A stretch of DNA of 64,000 nt from an uncultured Methanobacterium sp. GTDB taxonomy: Archaea > Methanobacteriota > Methanobacteria > Methanobacteriales > Methanobacteriaceae. Below, one piece after another: positions 1 to 14,322 of this stretch. The notes under the pieces are model-generated. The model was not told where the DNA came from and did not search any database. It saw only the letters and a list, made by a program, of their open reading frames with translations. A program made the position numbers and the translations under genes. The stretch is taken from contig NZ_OY762015.1 of the NCBI RefSeq assembly GCF_963665055.1, positions 2,087,501 to 2,151,500 of the forward strand. The letters are read 5' to 3'. The first letter of the stretch is position 1, and every line of letters starts with the position of its first letter.

Positions 1-1282
1 TCATCCCAGGATTTCCAGTACTGTTCAATTTAAGTTTATCATTACCAGCTATGATATCCACTGCTCCCTTTAAAATTACCGTGGTTTCAGACTCTCTTGA
101 AACCTCCGCAACCACCTTAATTTTATCCTGCAAATCTTGAGGAGCGGTTATGCCTGAAAATTCACGAAACTCACCGGCATGAGGTGTGATCACAGTTTCA
201 TAGATTCTACGGGGTAAAACCCCTGGACCCAACATTTTCAGAGCATCAGCATCTATTACCATTGGCTTTTCAATTTCAACTGCCAGATCATTAACTGCTA
301 TAGCAGTTTCCTCTTCTCTCCCTATTCCACAACCCAGTACTACTGAATCAAAGTTTTCTGAGAGTTTAATCAACTCCTCAGTGTCTCGGGGATTAATAAA
401 ATCATTTGATAATCCATGGACAATTAAATCCGGAGAGTAAGATCTGATGACCGATGATAACTGTTGTGGACAGGCTACAACCGCCAAATCTGCGCCTGCA
501 GCAATGGATGACATTGCAGCAAGAGCTGGTGCACCAGAATACTCTTTACTTCCACCAATTATCAGAACTTTTCCATTTTGACCCTTGTGAGATTTTTGAT
601 CCCTTTTTTCAATACGCAGAAGATCTCCCGGTCCGGCGAATAATTCTGCTTCTTTAGGGATTCCAATATCACAAACCTCAATACTCCCAACATAATCTAC
701 ACTGGCAATGTTCAATCCTACCTTAACCTTATGAAATGTCACTGTTACATCAGCCTGAACCGCCTTATCAGCAACCATTCCTGAACCTGGATCAACACCA
801 GTAGGCACATCCACTGCTACAGTGAACCCCTCGGACTGGTTGATTATATCCACTGCAGTAGATACCGGCTCACGAAGATTTCCCCGGACACCCGTGCCAA
901 GAAGAGCATCAACAATTACTTCTGCATCTGTTTTGTGAAGATAAGAGGAGTCTTTGATGATGTTAAGTGATAGTGGGTTAGTTCCATTACTCATCTGTTC
1001 CAGAACTTCCCAGTTCAGCCTGGTTTCGGGTGATTTGATGAGGGCCGGGTCAGATAAAAAGAACACTTCAACTTCAAAACCATGGTTTATAAGGTATCTG
1101 GCAGATACAAATCCATCACCACCATTTCCCCCATTTCCAGCAAATATTGCCACTTTACAAGGGTTAATGTTATTGATAATTCTTCTGGCAAGGCAGTTTC
1201 CAGCATTTTCCATTAGAGAGGTTCGTGGAATGCCCATCGCCTCAGAGTTGGCATCTGCAACCATCATATCCTTGGGAGTCAT
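1..1282 (-). CDS. nnr: Bifunctional NAD(P)H-hydrate epimerase / ADP-dependent NAD(P)HX dehydratase, 3' end beyond window
   Basis: This gene repairs hydrated NADH/NADPH: the N-terminal NnrE domain epimerises NAD(P)HX and the C-terminal NnrD domain dehydrates it. Translating the minus strand from ATG at 1282 gives an uninterrupted frame to the window edge (about 427 residues). The N-terminal half shows the glycine-rich FAGNGGNGGDGF loop near residue 45 and VDVPTGVDPGSG, both typical of the YjeF_N domain. The ribokinase-like half begins with VLIIGGSKEYSGAPALAA and continues through ADALKMLG and TPHAGEF. The last part of the kinase-like domain lies outside the window. I see no strong ribosome site before the ATG. 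It is divergent from the K+ channel gene. Identification of the family is firm; only completeness is unknown. Confidence 0.9.
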   Translation of the reverse strand, partial: MTPKDMMVADANSEAMGIPRTSLMENAGNCLARRIINNINPCKVAIFAGNGGNGGDGFVSARYLINHGFEVEVFFLSDPALIKSPETRLNWEVLEQMSNGTNPLSLNIIKDSSYLHKTDAEVIVDALLGTGVRGNLREPVSTAVDIINQSEGFTVAVDVPTGVDPGSGMVADKAVQADVTVTFHKVKVGLNIASVDYVGSIEVCDIGIPKEAELFAGPGDLLRIEKRDQKSHKGQNGKVLIIGGSKEYSGAPALAAMSSIAAGADLAVVACPQQLSSVIRSYSPDLIVHGLSNDFINPRDTEELIKLSENFDSVVLGCGIGREEETAIAVNDLAVEIEKPMVIDADALKMLGPGVLPRRIYETVITPHAGEFREFSGITAPQDLQDKIKVVAEVSRESETTVILKGAVDIIAGNDKLKLNSTGNPGM

Positions 1283-1427
1283 GTTATCACTATTTATAAT
1301 TATAAGAAAGATGATATTTAACCATACCCATAACATTTAAGCATTCCAGATAGTAAAAATCATTAGAATTGGTTATAATAAAACTAGAATTAATTATAAT
1401 AAATAATGGTTGCATCACGGTGATGAC

Positions 1428-3356
<1,929 letters not shown>

Positions 3357-3482
3357 AATATTAAATGAATTTTAAGAATTTAATGTGTTTAATAAACATG
3401 TTTAAAATTAAATGTGTTAAATAAGAAGGTTTTTAATAGAAATAAAGGGAAAAAATCCCTTTAAACTACATTTCTCAGATTA

Positions 3483-4398
<916 letters not shown>

Positions 4399-4406
4399 TG
4401 CTGGAG

Positions 4407-4437
<31 letters not shown>

Positions 4438-4583
4438 CAATACAGCTGATTTAAAAGATTTTAAGAGTAAAAATAGTTTGAATTTAACTTATACCCCAGT
4501 TAAACCAATTCCAGATTATAATAAATCATATATTGATTACTTACCATTAATGAGATACATTATTGATGTGTCTAAAGGATATG

Positions 4584-5600
4584 TTACAGTTTTTTTGTCA
4601 TTTTATCCACTGCATCGGCACCGAAGTAGGGTAAAACTGCCACTCCTAAAATGGTAGTCATCCAGAAAGATATCAACCGTTCCACCAGAGTGGCGGCCGC
4701 ACTTATGGATGCTGGTATCCCTGCATAGGAGTAGAGAAGGATCATCATACCATCCACAGCACCTAAACCCCCTGGGAGTAATGGAATCATTCCAATAAGG
4801 GTTGAAATGACAAAAACTGCTGCTATGATTTCCAGAGGCGCGTTAATATTTAACGCCAAAAATACAACATAAACCCTCATGATTTCAAGGCCCCATATTA
4901 AAAAAGAAATTGGTATTCCATACAGGAGAACCTTGCGGTCGGTAATCATAACCCTCATACTGTCCTGAAACCCTCCAACCGCATTGATAGCTCTTTGCTC
5001 TATTCTGTTGTGCATTTTACTGGAAATTCTTTTTAAAATCTTTAAAAACCAGCGCACAGCCCTGTCACCAAATTCACGGTTTATAGACATGTAAAGAGCC
5101 AGGAAGAAAACAACTATCAATATTATAAGGCCTATTACAAGGGTGATAACCATCCACTGTGGCAGGTTTATGTACAGGATCGCGATTATTATGGTTATTA
5201 TGGCTAGGGCTATGAAAGGAAAAGTATCAAGGCCCCTATCAGCAATAACCGTTGCAAAGGCATTTTCAAATGGTGACTGTGAATATTTACTGAGTAAATA
5301 TGCTCTCACTGGTTCTCCACCTCCCCTCCCACTGGGGGTGATGTTGTTAATGGCCAGCCCCACCAGGAGCATCGGGAGGAGGTGTCTTCGTTTAATGGAT
5401 ATATCCAGTGAAGAAGTGGTAATTGACCATCTTTCAGTCCAGAGACCATATATGGTCAGTTGAATGATAACTGCCAGTGCCAGGTACCAGGGATTGGACT
5501 GTTCAAGGGCACTTTCAATCTTTTCCGGGCCGATAAACAGCACCATTAAACCCAGTACTCCAACACCAGCCAGCATCAGAATCAGCGTCTTATGCTTCAT
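4584..5600 (-). CDS. UPF0104 / AglD-MprF-type lysylphosphatidylglycerol synthase TM-region family membrane protein
   Basis: A polytopic membrane protein of 338 residues with about eight hydrophobic segments. It carries the family's conserved GRGGGEPVRAYLLSK stretch near residues 72-88 and the C-terminal GGLGAVDGMMILLYSYAG ... LVERLISFW block. This family (UPF0104) is common in archaea; members resemble the membrane part of MprF and have been linked to flipping or transfer of lipid-linked groups, but the substrate here cannot be told. It starts at ATG 5600 without a strong ribosome site and appears monocistronic. Family assignment is firm, function is open. Confidence 0.85.
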   Translation of the reverse strand: MKHKTLILMLAGVGVLGLMVLFIGPEKIESALEQSNPWYLALAVIIQLTIYGLWTERWSITTSSLDISIKRRHLLPMLLVGLAINNITPSGRGGGEPVRAYLLSKYSQSPFENAFATVIADRGLDTFPFIALAIITIIIAILYINLPQWMVITLVIGLIILIVVFFLALYMSINREFGDRAVRWFLKILKRISSKMHNRIEQRAINAVGGFQDSMRVMITDRKVLLYGIPISFLIWGLEIMRVYVVFLALNINAPLEIIAAVFVISTLIGMIPLLPGGLGAVDGMMILLYSYAGIPASISAAATLVERLISFWMTTILGVAVLPYFGADAVDKMTKKL

Positions 5601-5901
5601 ACCGATTCACCCGTTTCATTAAATTTTATCAATCATCACCACTCCACTGGATACCGATCTACCAATTTCCTAAACGAAATCATTGAATAAACGAAAATCA
5701 TGGCTATTAGAGAATTTGACTATTCTTAAATTCAATTATTGGATATTTTGGACATTGAATCATTGCCAGTAAAACATTGATATCCACTGTAATATTCTGA
5801 ATAACTGTAATTAATCTGAACAACTGTATTAATCTGAATCAATTGTAATACACCGGAATCCACTAATTTATTAAAATAACTATTTAAACTTTTAAAATGG
5901 A
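5601..5901. other. Intergenic spacer with degenerate short repeats
   Basis: About 300 bases of AT-rich sequence with no supportable gene. Near 5795-5850 a short unit (roughly AACTGTAATTAATCTGAA) recurs two to three times in degenerate form. It lies downstream of the phosphoesterase and upstream of the UPF0104 gene. I see no clear promoter or hairpin. Confidence 0.5.
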
Positions 5902-6384
5902 TTAAAGTTGCACTGTTTCCCAGCTGAGATCATGGGTGTTCAGGAGTATCACTGTTTTCACACCAGATACATATCCACAGGTTTCTCCAGGATTGATAAC
6001 CATTGTTTCGCCTTCTGCTACTCCCATCTGATGAGTGTGGCCCCGTATAACCAGGTCATATTTTCGGCTTTCGGTAAGGGCATCCACCAGTGATTGGTTT
6101 GTTCCATGGATGACTGCTATCTTTCTCCCATCAACTTCTAATTCCTTGAAATCTTCCAGTGCACATAGTTTTGCATATGCTGCCCTTAATCCACGCCTTT
6201 CACCATCATTATTGCCAAAAATTGCCTCTAATGGAGCTTGAAGTTTTTCAAATTCTCTTGATGTGAATGGAGCTATGAGATCACCAGCATGTACCACCAT
6301 GTCAACCTCTGACTGGTTAAATACTTCCACTGCAGCCCTAATTGCTTTCAGATGGTCGTGGCTGTCTGACATTATACCTATCAT
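5902..6384 (-). CDS. YfcE/MJ0936-type metallophosphoesterase
   Basis: A small cytoplasmic calcineurin-like phosphodiesterase (160 residues) of the YfcE/MJ0936 family. All metal-binding motifs are visible in order: SDSHDH near the N-terminus, HAGDLI, FGNNDGE, IHGTNQ and GHTHQ, followed by NPGE. Family members cleave model phosphodiesters with Mn or Ni; the natural substrate is unknown. Two ATGs lie close together (6390 and 6384). GAGGG overlaps the first and stands six bases before the second, so the second is the likelier start. It is transcribed alone; a TATA-like GTTATATATATTC lies upstream at about 6458-6470. Confidence 0.9.
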   Translation of the reverse strand: MIGIMSDSHDHLKAIRAAVEVFNQSEVDMVVHAGDLIAPFTSREFEKLQAPLEAIFGNNDGERRGLRAAYAKLCALEDFKELEVDGRKIAVIHGTNQSLVDALTESRKYDLVIRGHTHQMGVAEGETMVINPGETCGYVSGVKTVILLNTHDLSWETVQL

Positions 6385-6872
6385 TTTCATCCCTCAAAAC
6401 AATAGTATCAAATGAAAAATCAGTTTATTAAAATCACAATAAAATGTTAGGTTATAAGAATATATATAACTTTCCATAAATGATAAAAATGGAAAATAAA
6501 GCATGAAAACTTATTATTTACATTTTTAGTTGATATTTAATTTAAATTGATTTTTTTAGGGAAAAATTCAATGTCTCGAAAAGTTTAAAGAAATAACTTC
6601 AATGATTTCACATTAAAAATAGTGATCGTTATTACCCTTAAGATTATGCTCAATTTTCTCAGATATTAAACTCATTTTTCATTATTTATTAGGAACGATT
6701 AATTTTTAACCTATTTTAGACCCATTATTTACAAAAAAGTGATTTTCACTACTTTTTTCTGATTTCCCATACTTATTAATCATTACCCCCTTCATATGAT
6801 TTTATTAGGCACTTGGACACATTATAATTAATGAACAAATGAGTTTCAATCCAAGTACCGGAGGTTAAAAAG
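6385..6872. other. Long intergenic region between divergent genes
   Basis: About 490 bases, very AT-rich. The left part holds a TATA-like GTTATATATATTC for the phosphoesterase (about 6458-6470). The right part holds ATTATAATTA at 6821-6830, well placed to drive the slipin gene, and the ribosome site GGAGGT before its ATG. At 6733-6758 a hairpin (AGTGA-TTT-TCACT) flanked by A and T runs looks terminator-like on either strand, though no gene ends there. An undetected small RNA between the promoters is possible but unsupported. Confidence 0.45.
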
Positions 6873-7658
<786 letters not shown>

Positions 7659-7842
7659 GCCAATTAGCGAAAATGGATATTTTTAACTGCCCCTATTGTG
7701 TCAAGAGTGATCCAATGTGAGTGATGTTGATGCTAACTGGCAGTAAGTCCATTTTCTCCTTTTTATATTTTTCATGTAAAGCACATAATACACAACCCCA
7801 TCTGAACATCCCAATAATTTTCTATTAAAGCCATGAAACCTT

Positions 7843-7867
7843 TTCATATGAATACACTTCATATGAA
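7843..7867. promoter_or_regulatory. Two tandem palindromes, operator-like
   Basis: The perfect 10-bp palindrome TTCATATGAA occurs twice (7843-7852 and 7858-7867) with a 15-bp period, about 95 bases upstream of the trkH start and 65-90 bases before its TATA box. Such spacing suggests a dimer-binding site upstream of the core promoter, as expected for an activator. No regulator can be assigned. Confidence 0.4.
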
Positions 7868-7928
7868 TATTTTTTTTAAATTTTAAACCATTTAAAGACA
7901 ATTTAATTCTAAATCTGTCCTTAGTGAG

Positions 7929-7938
7929 ATTTATATAT
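7929..7938 (+). promoter_or_regulatory. TATA box of trkH, leaderless promoter
   Basis: TTTATATATG lies with its centre about 28 bases before the ATG at 7962, the distance at which archaeal transcription usually begins. No ribosome site is visible in between. The transcript is therefore probably leaderless. Confidence 0.55.
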
Positions 7939-7961
7939 GAGATTGACCATCTTCTGATTAT

Positions 7962-9392
<1,431 letters not shown>

Positions 9393-9500
9393 TTTTTTAA
9401 AGGATAATACAGATATTTAATGGAAAACTGATCAGAGCATCTAATGGAAAACTGATCTATAAGATTTTTTAAGGACAAATAACTTGAAAGAAGTAGTATT

Positions 9501-10451
9501 ATGGATCTTTTCACCCACTTCATCGTGCCCTTTGCAATTTTGACCCTCTTAAAGGTCAAAGGTTTTGGCGTTAAAGACCGGCTTTCAGGGGGTTTTGGAG
9601 GAATCTCAGTAGATTTTGATGTAATCTTCTTTGCTGTTGGTTTCCTGGTCCCTGAACTCTTCATATTCACTCACAGAGGAATCACCCATAGTTTCATCTT
9701 CGGACTGGTAACTGCTATCATATTCATTTATATCATATCCAGACCATCAGTAAATGGTTTTATCAGCCATTTAATCAGAAGAGATATTAAAATCAAATTC
9801 AATAAGCGTAACGTACTTTTAGCATATTTTGGTGTTCTCACTCATCTTTTCCTGGACTTCTTGACCACCGGGGGCATACCTCTATTTTATCCCTTTTCTC
9901 TGACCCGTTACACTGCCAACCTTTACTATTACACTGATCTGGTCACTGCAATTGTTGCACTGGCCGTGCTCATCATTCTTTACCTGCGTCTGGATCCCAA
10001 ATACAAAAAAATTGCCCTGGTGGGATTTATGATCATGCTCATCTCCTTTGGGGGGATACGTGCCTATGAAAAAATGGATACCCTCCAGAGTCAGACCCTA
10101 AGTGATGGTTACAACCAGATAACTGCTTATCCGACCTCAGATATGTTCACCTGGACTGTGGTTGAAAGTGACGGTGGTAGTAAATATCAGGTTTTCACCT
10201 ACAACACCCTGCAAAAAGAGTCTTCCAATTTGAGAGAGGTCCAAAACCTCACTGTTAACAACGGGAGCTATGAATCTGCACAGGAGGCTATAAAATATGC
10301 TAATACTCTCCCTGAAGTGGAAAAGTTCAACTGGAACTTCCCTCATACAACCATAAACGCAACTAAGACAGATTCTGTGTGGAATTTGACCTACTCTGAT
10401 CTTATCGGGAACCATTATGAAGCCGGTGAGTTATCAGTGCTTGTGCCTTAA
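9501..10451 (+). CDS. DUF457 (YdjM-like) membrane-bound metal-dependent hydrolase
   Basis: A membrane protein of 316 residues belonging to the DUF457/YdjM family, annotated widely as inner-membrane metal-dependent hydrolase. Histidine/aspartate motifs expected to bind metal are seen: FTHFIVPFA at the start, HRGITHSFIFGL near residue 55, and HLFLDFLTTGG near residue 115. Several membrane segments fill the middle and an extracytoplasmic domain of about 110 residues, rich in T, S and N, follows a last hydrophobic segment near residue 170. The substrate is unknown. The ATG at 9501 lacks a strong ribosome site. Confidence 0.85.
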   Translation: MDLFTHFIVPFAILTLLKVKGFGVKDRLSGGFGGISVDFDVIFFAVGFLVPELFIFTHRGITHSFIFGLVTAIIFIYIISRPSVNGFISHLIRRDIKIKFNKRNVLLAYFGVLTHLFLDFLTTGGIPLFYPFSLTRYTANLYYYTDLVTAIVALAVLIILYLRLDPKYKKIALVGFMIMLISFGGIRAYEKMDTLQSQTLSDGYNQITAYPTSDMFTWTVVESDGGSKYQVFTYNTLQKESSNLREVQNLTVNNGSYESAQEAIKYANTLPEVEKFNWNFPHTTINATKTDSVWNLTYSDLIGNHYEAGELSVLVP

Positions 10452-10560
10452 ACAAAAAAAATCGGATGATAGTTGCATCCATTCCCCTCAAATCTTTTAG
10501 CATACCTAATTTAAAATAAATTTTCTTTTAAAAATAAACCCTTAATTTGAAAATAAATCC

Positions 10561-11190
10561 CTAATAATATCCTGTTGACATTTCACGGGCCAGTTTAACA
10601 TGACGGGACCCATCATCTACTGCTGGGCCATGACCAGGTAGAAGATACTGTATATCCAGTTTACTGAGCCTTTCCAGGGATTTTCTCATGTCATCCATAT
10701 CCCCACCCAGATCCACACGGCCAAAACCCCCACCAGAGAACACGGTATCCCCTGAAATCAGGGTTTCACCATCGTAAAGGCATATACTGCCTGAGGTATG
10801 ACCTGGGGTGAGTAGCACTTCAAAATCATGAATTTTATCCCCTTCATTTAGTTTACGGCTTACTTCCATTTTTTCCATGGTCTTTCCAAACATGGTAGCC
10901 AGGAGAACATCTTGATCTCCCTCTTCCAGGGCCCGAGCATCATTTTGGTGCATGGCCACTTCCAGATCCAGGTAACTGTTACCACCGACATGGTCGTAGT
11001 GGTTATGGGTGTTTACAATAAGAGATAAATCATCAACACTGAATCCTGCTTCTTTAATGGATTTTAAGATGTAATCCATGTTCTGACCGGTCCCAGTATC
11101 TACGATGATATCTTCAAATACATAGACATTGGAGTCATTTCCCCTTCCTTCAATTACAATGATGTCGTTGATTTTAGGCAACAGCTTCAC
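10561..11190 (-). CDS. MBL-fold metallo-hydrolase (glyoxalase II-like)
   Basis: A cytoplasmic metallo-beta-lactamase fold hydrolase of 209 residues. The metal ligands are present: THNHYDHVGG, PGHTSGSICLY with the second histidine, SGDTVFSGGGFGRVDL and LPGHGP. These resemble glyoxalase II-like thioester hydrolases, but many paralogues exist and the substrate cannot be stated. The start is GTG at 11190 within a weak GGAT context. It lies alone, downstream of and in the same direction as the two tRNA genes. Confidence 0.88.
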   Translation of the reverse strand: MKLLPKINDIIVIEGRGNDSNVYVFEDIIVDTGTGQNMDYILKSIKEAGFSVDDLSLIVNTHNHYDHVGGNSYLDLEVAMHQNDARALEEGDQDVLLATMFGKTMEKMEVSRKLNEGDKIHDFEVLLTPGHTSGSICLYDGETLISGDTVFSGGGFGRVDLGGDMDDMRKSLERLSKLDIQYLLPGHGPAVDDGSRHVKLAREMSTGYY

Positions 11191-11274
11191 ATCCTGATAC
11201 TATTTTATTCTGATAAAAAATTTATCTTTTCTGATAAAAGTTTAGGAATGCTAAATGGTTTTTTTAAAATACAT

Positions 11275-11281
11275 AAAAAAA
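11275..11281 (-). terminator. Oligo-T terminator of the tRNA transcript
   Basis: On the minus strand a run of seven T begins six bases after the tRNA-Trp 3' end. Oligo-T runs terminate archaeal RNA polymerase, and the position fits. Confidence 0.6.
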
Positions 11282-11284
11282 GTG

Positions 11285-11440
<156 letters not shown>

Positions 11441-11470
11441 TAAGGATTGGCCTTCTTAAATGACCTTTTA

Positions 11471-11552
<82 letters not shown>

Positions 11553-11576
11553 GCATTAGATACGTATTGTATTGTT

Positions 11577-11588
11577 GCTATTTAAACC
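11577..11588 (-). promoter_or_regulatory. TATA box of the tRNA-Cys/tRNA-Trp unit
   Basis: Read on the minus strand, GGTTTAAATAGC lies about 30 bases before the 5' end of tRNA-Cys, the standard distance for an archaeal stable-RNA promoter. Confidence 0.65.
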
Positions 11589-11778
11589 TTACGGAGGAAA
11601 CTGTCCAAACAATGGAAAACTGGTAGGTCACTAAAATGCATAGAAAGAGTTTTAATTTAATTAATTCCAATTAAAAGTATCCTATTGTCAATAACAGAGA
11701 TATTTTCAGAAAGTTAGCTTATTATTCCTATTAATTACGAAATCATGGTAAAAAAATATAATTGGGATGTATTTGTGG

Positions 11779-12162
11779 TTAAGATGGAGTTATGATAATT
11801 TCTTTGGCTGTGGTTTGGGGAGGGTAGGAATCCACGAAGGGCCCTGTGAACATTACTGCCACGTTATCACCAGTTTTTAGATCGGTTGAAGAGGCATTTT
11901 CACGTTGGTTTCCATTCTTTTTGACCACTACTGTTTCCTTGTTGAGTTTAACCGATAAATTATGGGTTTGACTATTTCCACTGATCAATCCTTCAACTAA
12001 AATAGAATCCTGAGTGTTATTTTCATCCTGAGGATCAGCGTGACATATACCTATTATTTTACCATTCATATCGGCTTTTTCTCCGCCAGTTGCAAACATA
12101 ACCCCGTAAACAACCCCCATCATTAGCACGACTAATATTGCAAATAAGGTTATGATCTTCAT
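11779..12162 (-). CDS. Small membrane-anchored or secreted protein, unknown function
   Basis: A 127-residue protein whose first 25 residues form a hydrophobic signal or anchor (KIITLFAILVVLMMGVVYGVMF). The rest is hydrophilic and predicted to lie outside the cell. It contains alternating residues suggestive of a small beta-barrel, with GKIIGICHADPQDENN near residue 34 and LKTGDNVAVMFTGPF near residue 97. I do not recognise the family. GAGAAG lies just before the ATG. It is convergent with no close partner. Confidence 0.6.
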   Translation of the reverse strand: MKIITLFAILVVLMMGVVYGVMFATGGEKADMNGKIIGICHADPQDENNTQDSILVEGLISGNSQTHNLSVKLNKETVVVKKNGNQRENASSTDLKTGDNVAVMFTGPFVDSYPPQTTAKEIIITPS

Positions 12163-12331
12163 CTTCTCAAATCCTATACTTTAACGATTACTGGCACCTT
12201 ATCCCAGTTCTAAGAAATGTATAAGTTAATTCTACTATAAATGATTTATTACTCATCATCCACTTTCTAGGTTATCAAAAAACTTATTAACATTTCCAGA
12301 GATAGAAATAATTCGCATAGGAGGTTCCATC

Positions 12332-12601
12332 ATGACAATAATACTGGATCCCGTAACTATTTTGAACCTGTTTTTCTGCATAATAATTGTTGGTTTAGGT
12401 TACTGGGAGTATCATAAAAAAGAGAGCTTAATTGCTCTGTATATAGCCATAACTTTTGGTCTTTTTGGTATAGCTCATTTAGCTATCATACTAGGAGTGA
12501 AAAGCTCTAATATTTTCCTTCTGACCATTAGATCCATTGCTTACCTGGTAATTATATACGCACTTTATGAAACTGCATTAGGACACTGGAATAAAGAATA
12601 A
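12332..12601 (+). CDS. Small three-TM membrane protein, sensor-domain-like
   Basis: An 89-residue protein with three hydrophobic helices (about 8-24, 33-52, 60-79) joined by short charged loops such as YWEYHKKESL. GGAGGT at good spacing precedes ATG 12332, so it is very likely translated. The helix pattern and motif FGLFGIAHLAIILG remind me of the N-terminal membrane domain of some methanogen PAS-type sensor kinases, but here no kinase follows. That resemblance is from memory and not tested. It converges with the nitroreductase gene only 15 bases away. Confidence 0.6.
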   Translation: MTIILDPVTILNLFFCIIIVGLGYWEYHKKESLIALYIAITFGLFGIAHLAIILGVKSSNIFLLTIRSIAYLVIIYALYETALGHWNKE

Positions 12602-12615
12602 ATCCGGGTAAAATG

Positions 12616-13218
12616 TTATAATAATAAATCTTCTAGTTTCAACCTGGTTCTTGGAACTGGTTCCTCAGCAGGAAACCCTAATGGAAGTAAAGCCACCACA
12701 TAAATGTTTTCATCCCAGTTGAAGATTTCCTTAACTTTATCTTCTTCCAACGCCCTGATCCAACAAGTCCCCAGGTTAAAGTCCAGTGCTCTTAAAACCA
12801 TGTGTTCAACTGCTATTGCCACATTAACTGCTATACGTGGTCCAATTTCGTTTATTTCCATCTTTTTGGTTTCATTTATATTTGCACAGATTATGTTAAC
12901 GATCTCATCTTCCACTGCACCTATTTTACCCAAATCCTGAATTCCAGAGGAAGAACCCTCAATATATCCGGAAACATCTGCACAACATACAATGACCACC
13001 GGGGCCTGGGCAATGAATGACTGGTTGTAAGCTGCTTCTGCCAGTTTATTCCTGGTTTTTAGATCTTTAACTATTTTAAAACGCCAAGGCTGAGCATTAC
13101 AACCGGAAGGAGCCAATCTAGCTGCTTCAATCAAAGCTGTGACATGCTCATCTGGAACAGGATCACTTTTGAATTTCCTTATACTCCTCCTATTGACAAT
13201 CGCTTCAGAAGTTTCCAT
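12616..13218 (-). CDS. Nitroreductase family protein (FMN-dependent)
   Basis: A 200-residue oxidoreductase of the nitroreductase fold, expected to bind FMN at a dimer interface and use NAD(P)H or another donor. Typical elements are the N-terminal NRRSIRKFKSDPVP, APSGCNAQPWRFKIVKD near residue 36, and GTCWIRALEEDKVKEIF in the C-terminal half, ending VALLPLGFPAE. The physiological substrate is not predictable. AGAGG precedes ATG 13218. A smaller paralogue is at 57.5-58.0 kb. Confidence 0.9.
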   Translation of the reverse strand: METSEAIVNRRSIRKFKSDPVPDEHVTALIEAARLAPSGCNAQPWRFKIVKDLKTRNKLAEAAYNQSFIAQAPVVIVCCADVSGYIEGSSSGIQDLGKIGAVEDEIVNIICANINETKKMEINEIGPRIAVNVAIAVEHMVLRALDFNLGTCWIRALEEDKVKEIFNWDENIYVVALLPLGFPAEEPVPRTRLKLEDLLL

Positions 13219-13324
13219 GTTCTTTGCCTCTTTCTTTTTAATACCTTAAACCATTTCATATCCTCATTAAATCAACCGCAACCAAACTTTACCAATCCAC
13301 TTAAATCTCCCATTATCAATCTAA

Positions 13325-14155
13325 TCAATTCAATTGGACATATTCGGTGTGTAATTCGTTCTCAAGTTTTTCATATTTTTTCAGGGTGATATCAAAGAGT
13401 TCATCAAATACATGAGGCAATCCACGGTCCAGCAAATCCAGTCCTTCTTCGGTGATGCCACCCCTGGTTGCCACCTTGGTGATAACATCCTCAAATGTCG
13501 TATCTGTTTTCTGGAGAAGCTTCGCTGTTCCATATAGAGTTTCTCTAACCATTTCCTCCGCCTCTTTTTGGGTGAAAAGCCCTTCGTTCAAGGCAGATTC
13601 TGTGAATTTCATCATGATTAAAGATATGAATGCCGGGGCCGAGCTGGTTAAATTAGCTCCCAGACCAAACTGGCCCTCTTTGACTATTTTTATTCCCCCA
13701 ATGGCTTTGAAGATTTTTTCCACAAACTCGGCATCAACATCATCTGTTTGTTTATTATGGGCTACCAGAGAGATTCCTTCCCCCACTTCGGAGGTTAAAC
13801 TGGGAATTACCTTACTTATACTTCCTGGAAAAATCTTTTCAACATTTTCCATGGTTAAACCCGCAGCAATGTAGATGATGTGGGTGTTATGCGAGAGATG
13901 ATCCTTTATTTCTTCCAGTAATTCTTTAACCCGGCCTGTATTAACGAATATGAATAGTTTCTGTGATTTCCGTGCCACAGTTATGTTGTCTGGAGCTATC
14001 TCCACTAAAGGATATGCTTCCTCTAAATCTTTTAATTTATGAAGGGTGCGGGTGGTGATGATGAGATCAGATTCTGCTAAAACTCCAGATGAAAGTATAC
14101 CCCTGATAATCATGCTCCCCATGGCACCGTAGCCAATGCATCCAATTTTTTTCAT
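13325..14155 (-). CDS. proC: Pyrroline-5-carboxylate reductase
   Basis: ProC reduces 1-pyrroline-5-carboxylate to proline with NAD(P)H. The 276-residue product starts with the nucleotide-binding KKIGCIGYGAMGSMIIRGIL and has SKVIPSLTSEVGEGISLVAHN in the middle. Its C-terminal dimer domain contains TSSAPAFISLIMMKFTESAL and TRGGITEEGLDLL, all diagnostic for the family. Length is normal. GGGAAGA lies before the ATG. It stands alone. Since many methanogens make proline by other routes, the real substrate could differ, but the family is clear. Confidence 0.92.
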   Translation of the reverse strand: MKKIGCIGYGAMGSMIIRGILSSGVLAESDLIITTRTLHKLKDLEEAYPLVEIAPDNITVARKSQKLFIFVNTGRVKELLEEIKDHLSHNTHIIYIAAGLTMENVEKIFPGSISKVIPSLTSEVGEGISLVAHNKQTDDVDAEFVEKIFKAIGGIKIVKEGQFGLGANLTSSAPAFISLIMMKFTESALNEGLFTQKEAEEMVRETLYGTAKLLQKTDTTFEDVITKVATRGGITEEGLDLLDRGLPHVFDELFDITLKKYEKLENELHTEYVQLN

Positions 14156-14322
14156 GTATGTTCTTCCCTTTTTTCGATTAATTTATTAAATGGAATGTTA
14201 ATTCACTTTCTTTTAATTAATCCATTTATTTTAAATCTATGATTTGATTATAATCTATGATTTGAAACTATAATTTAAAATTATATTCAATTATAGGCAG
14301 TTCTTGAGTTGATTACTTGGAT

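Larger units (their letters stand above)
7659..7961. other. Intergenic region upstream of trkH
   Basis: About 300 bases with no convincing gene. A minus-strand frame at 7701-7901 has unusual composition and no ribosome site, so I do not call it. The useful content is a pair of identical palindromes (7843-7867) and the trkH TATA box (7930-7938), listed separately. Confidence 0.5.

Noticed and set aside
6733..6758. Small RNA with terminator hairpin between phosphoesterase and slipin
   Set aside because: Hairpin is weak and no promoter or conserved structure upstream could be shown; only noted as spacer content.
7701..7901. Minus-strand frame of 66 codons before trkH
   Set aside because: No ribosome site, composition like spacer, and its repeats come from the palindromes at 7843-7867.
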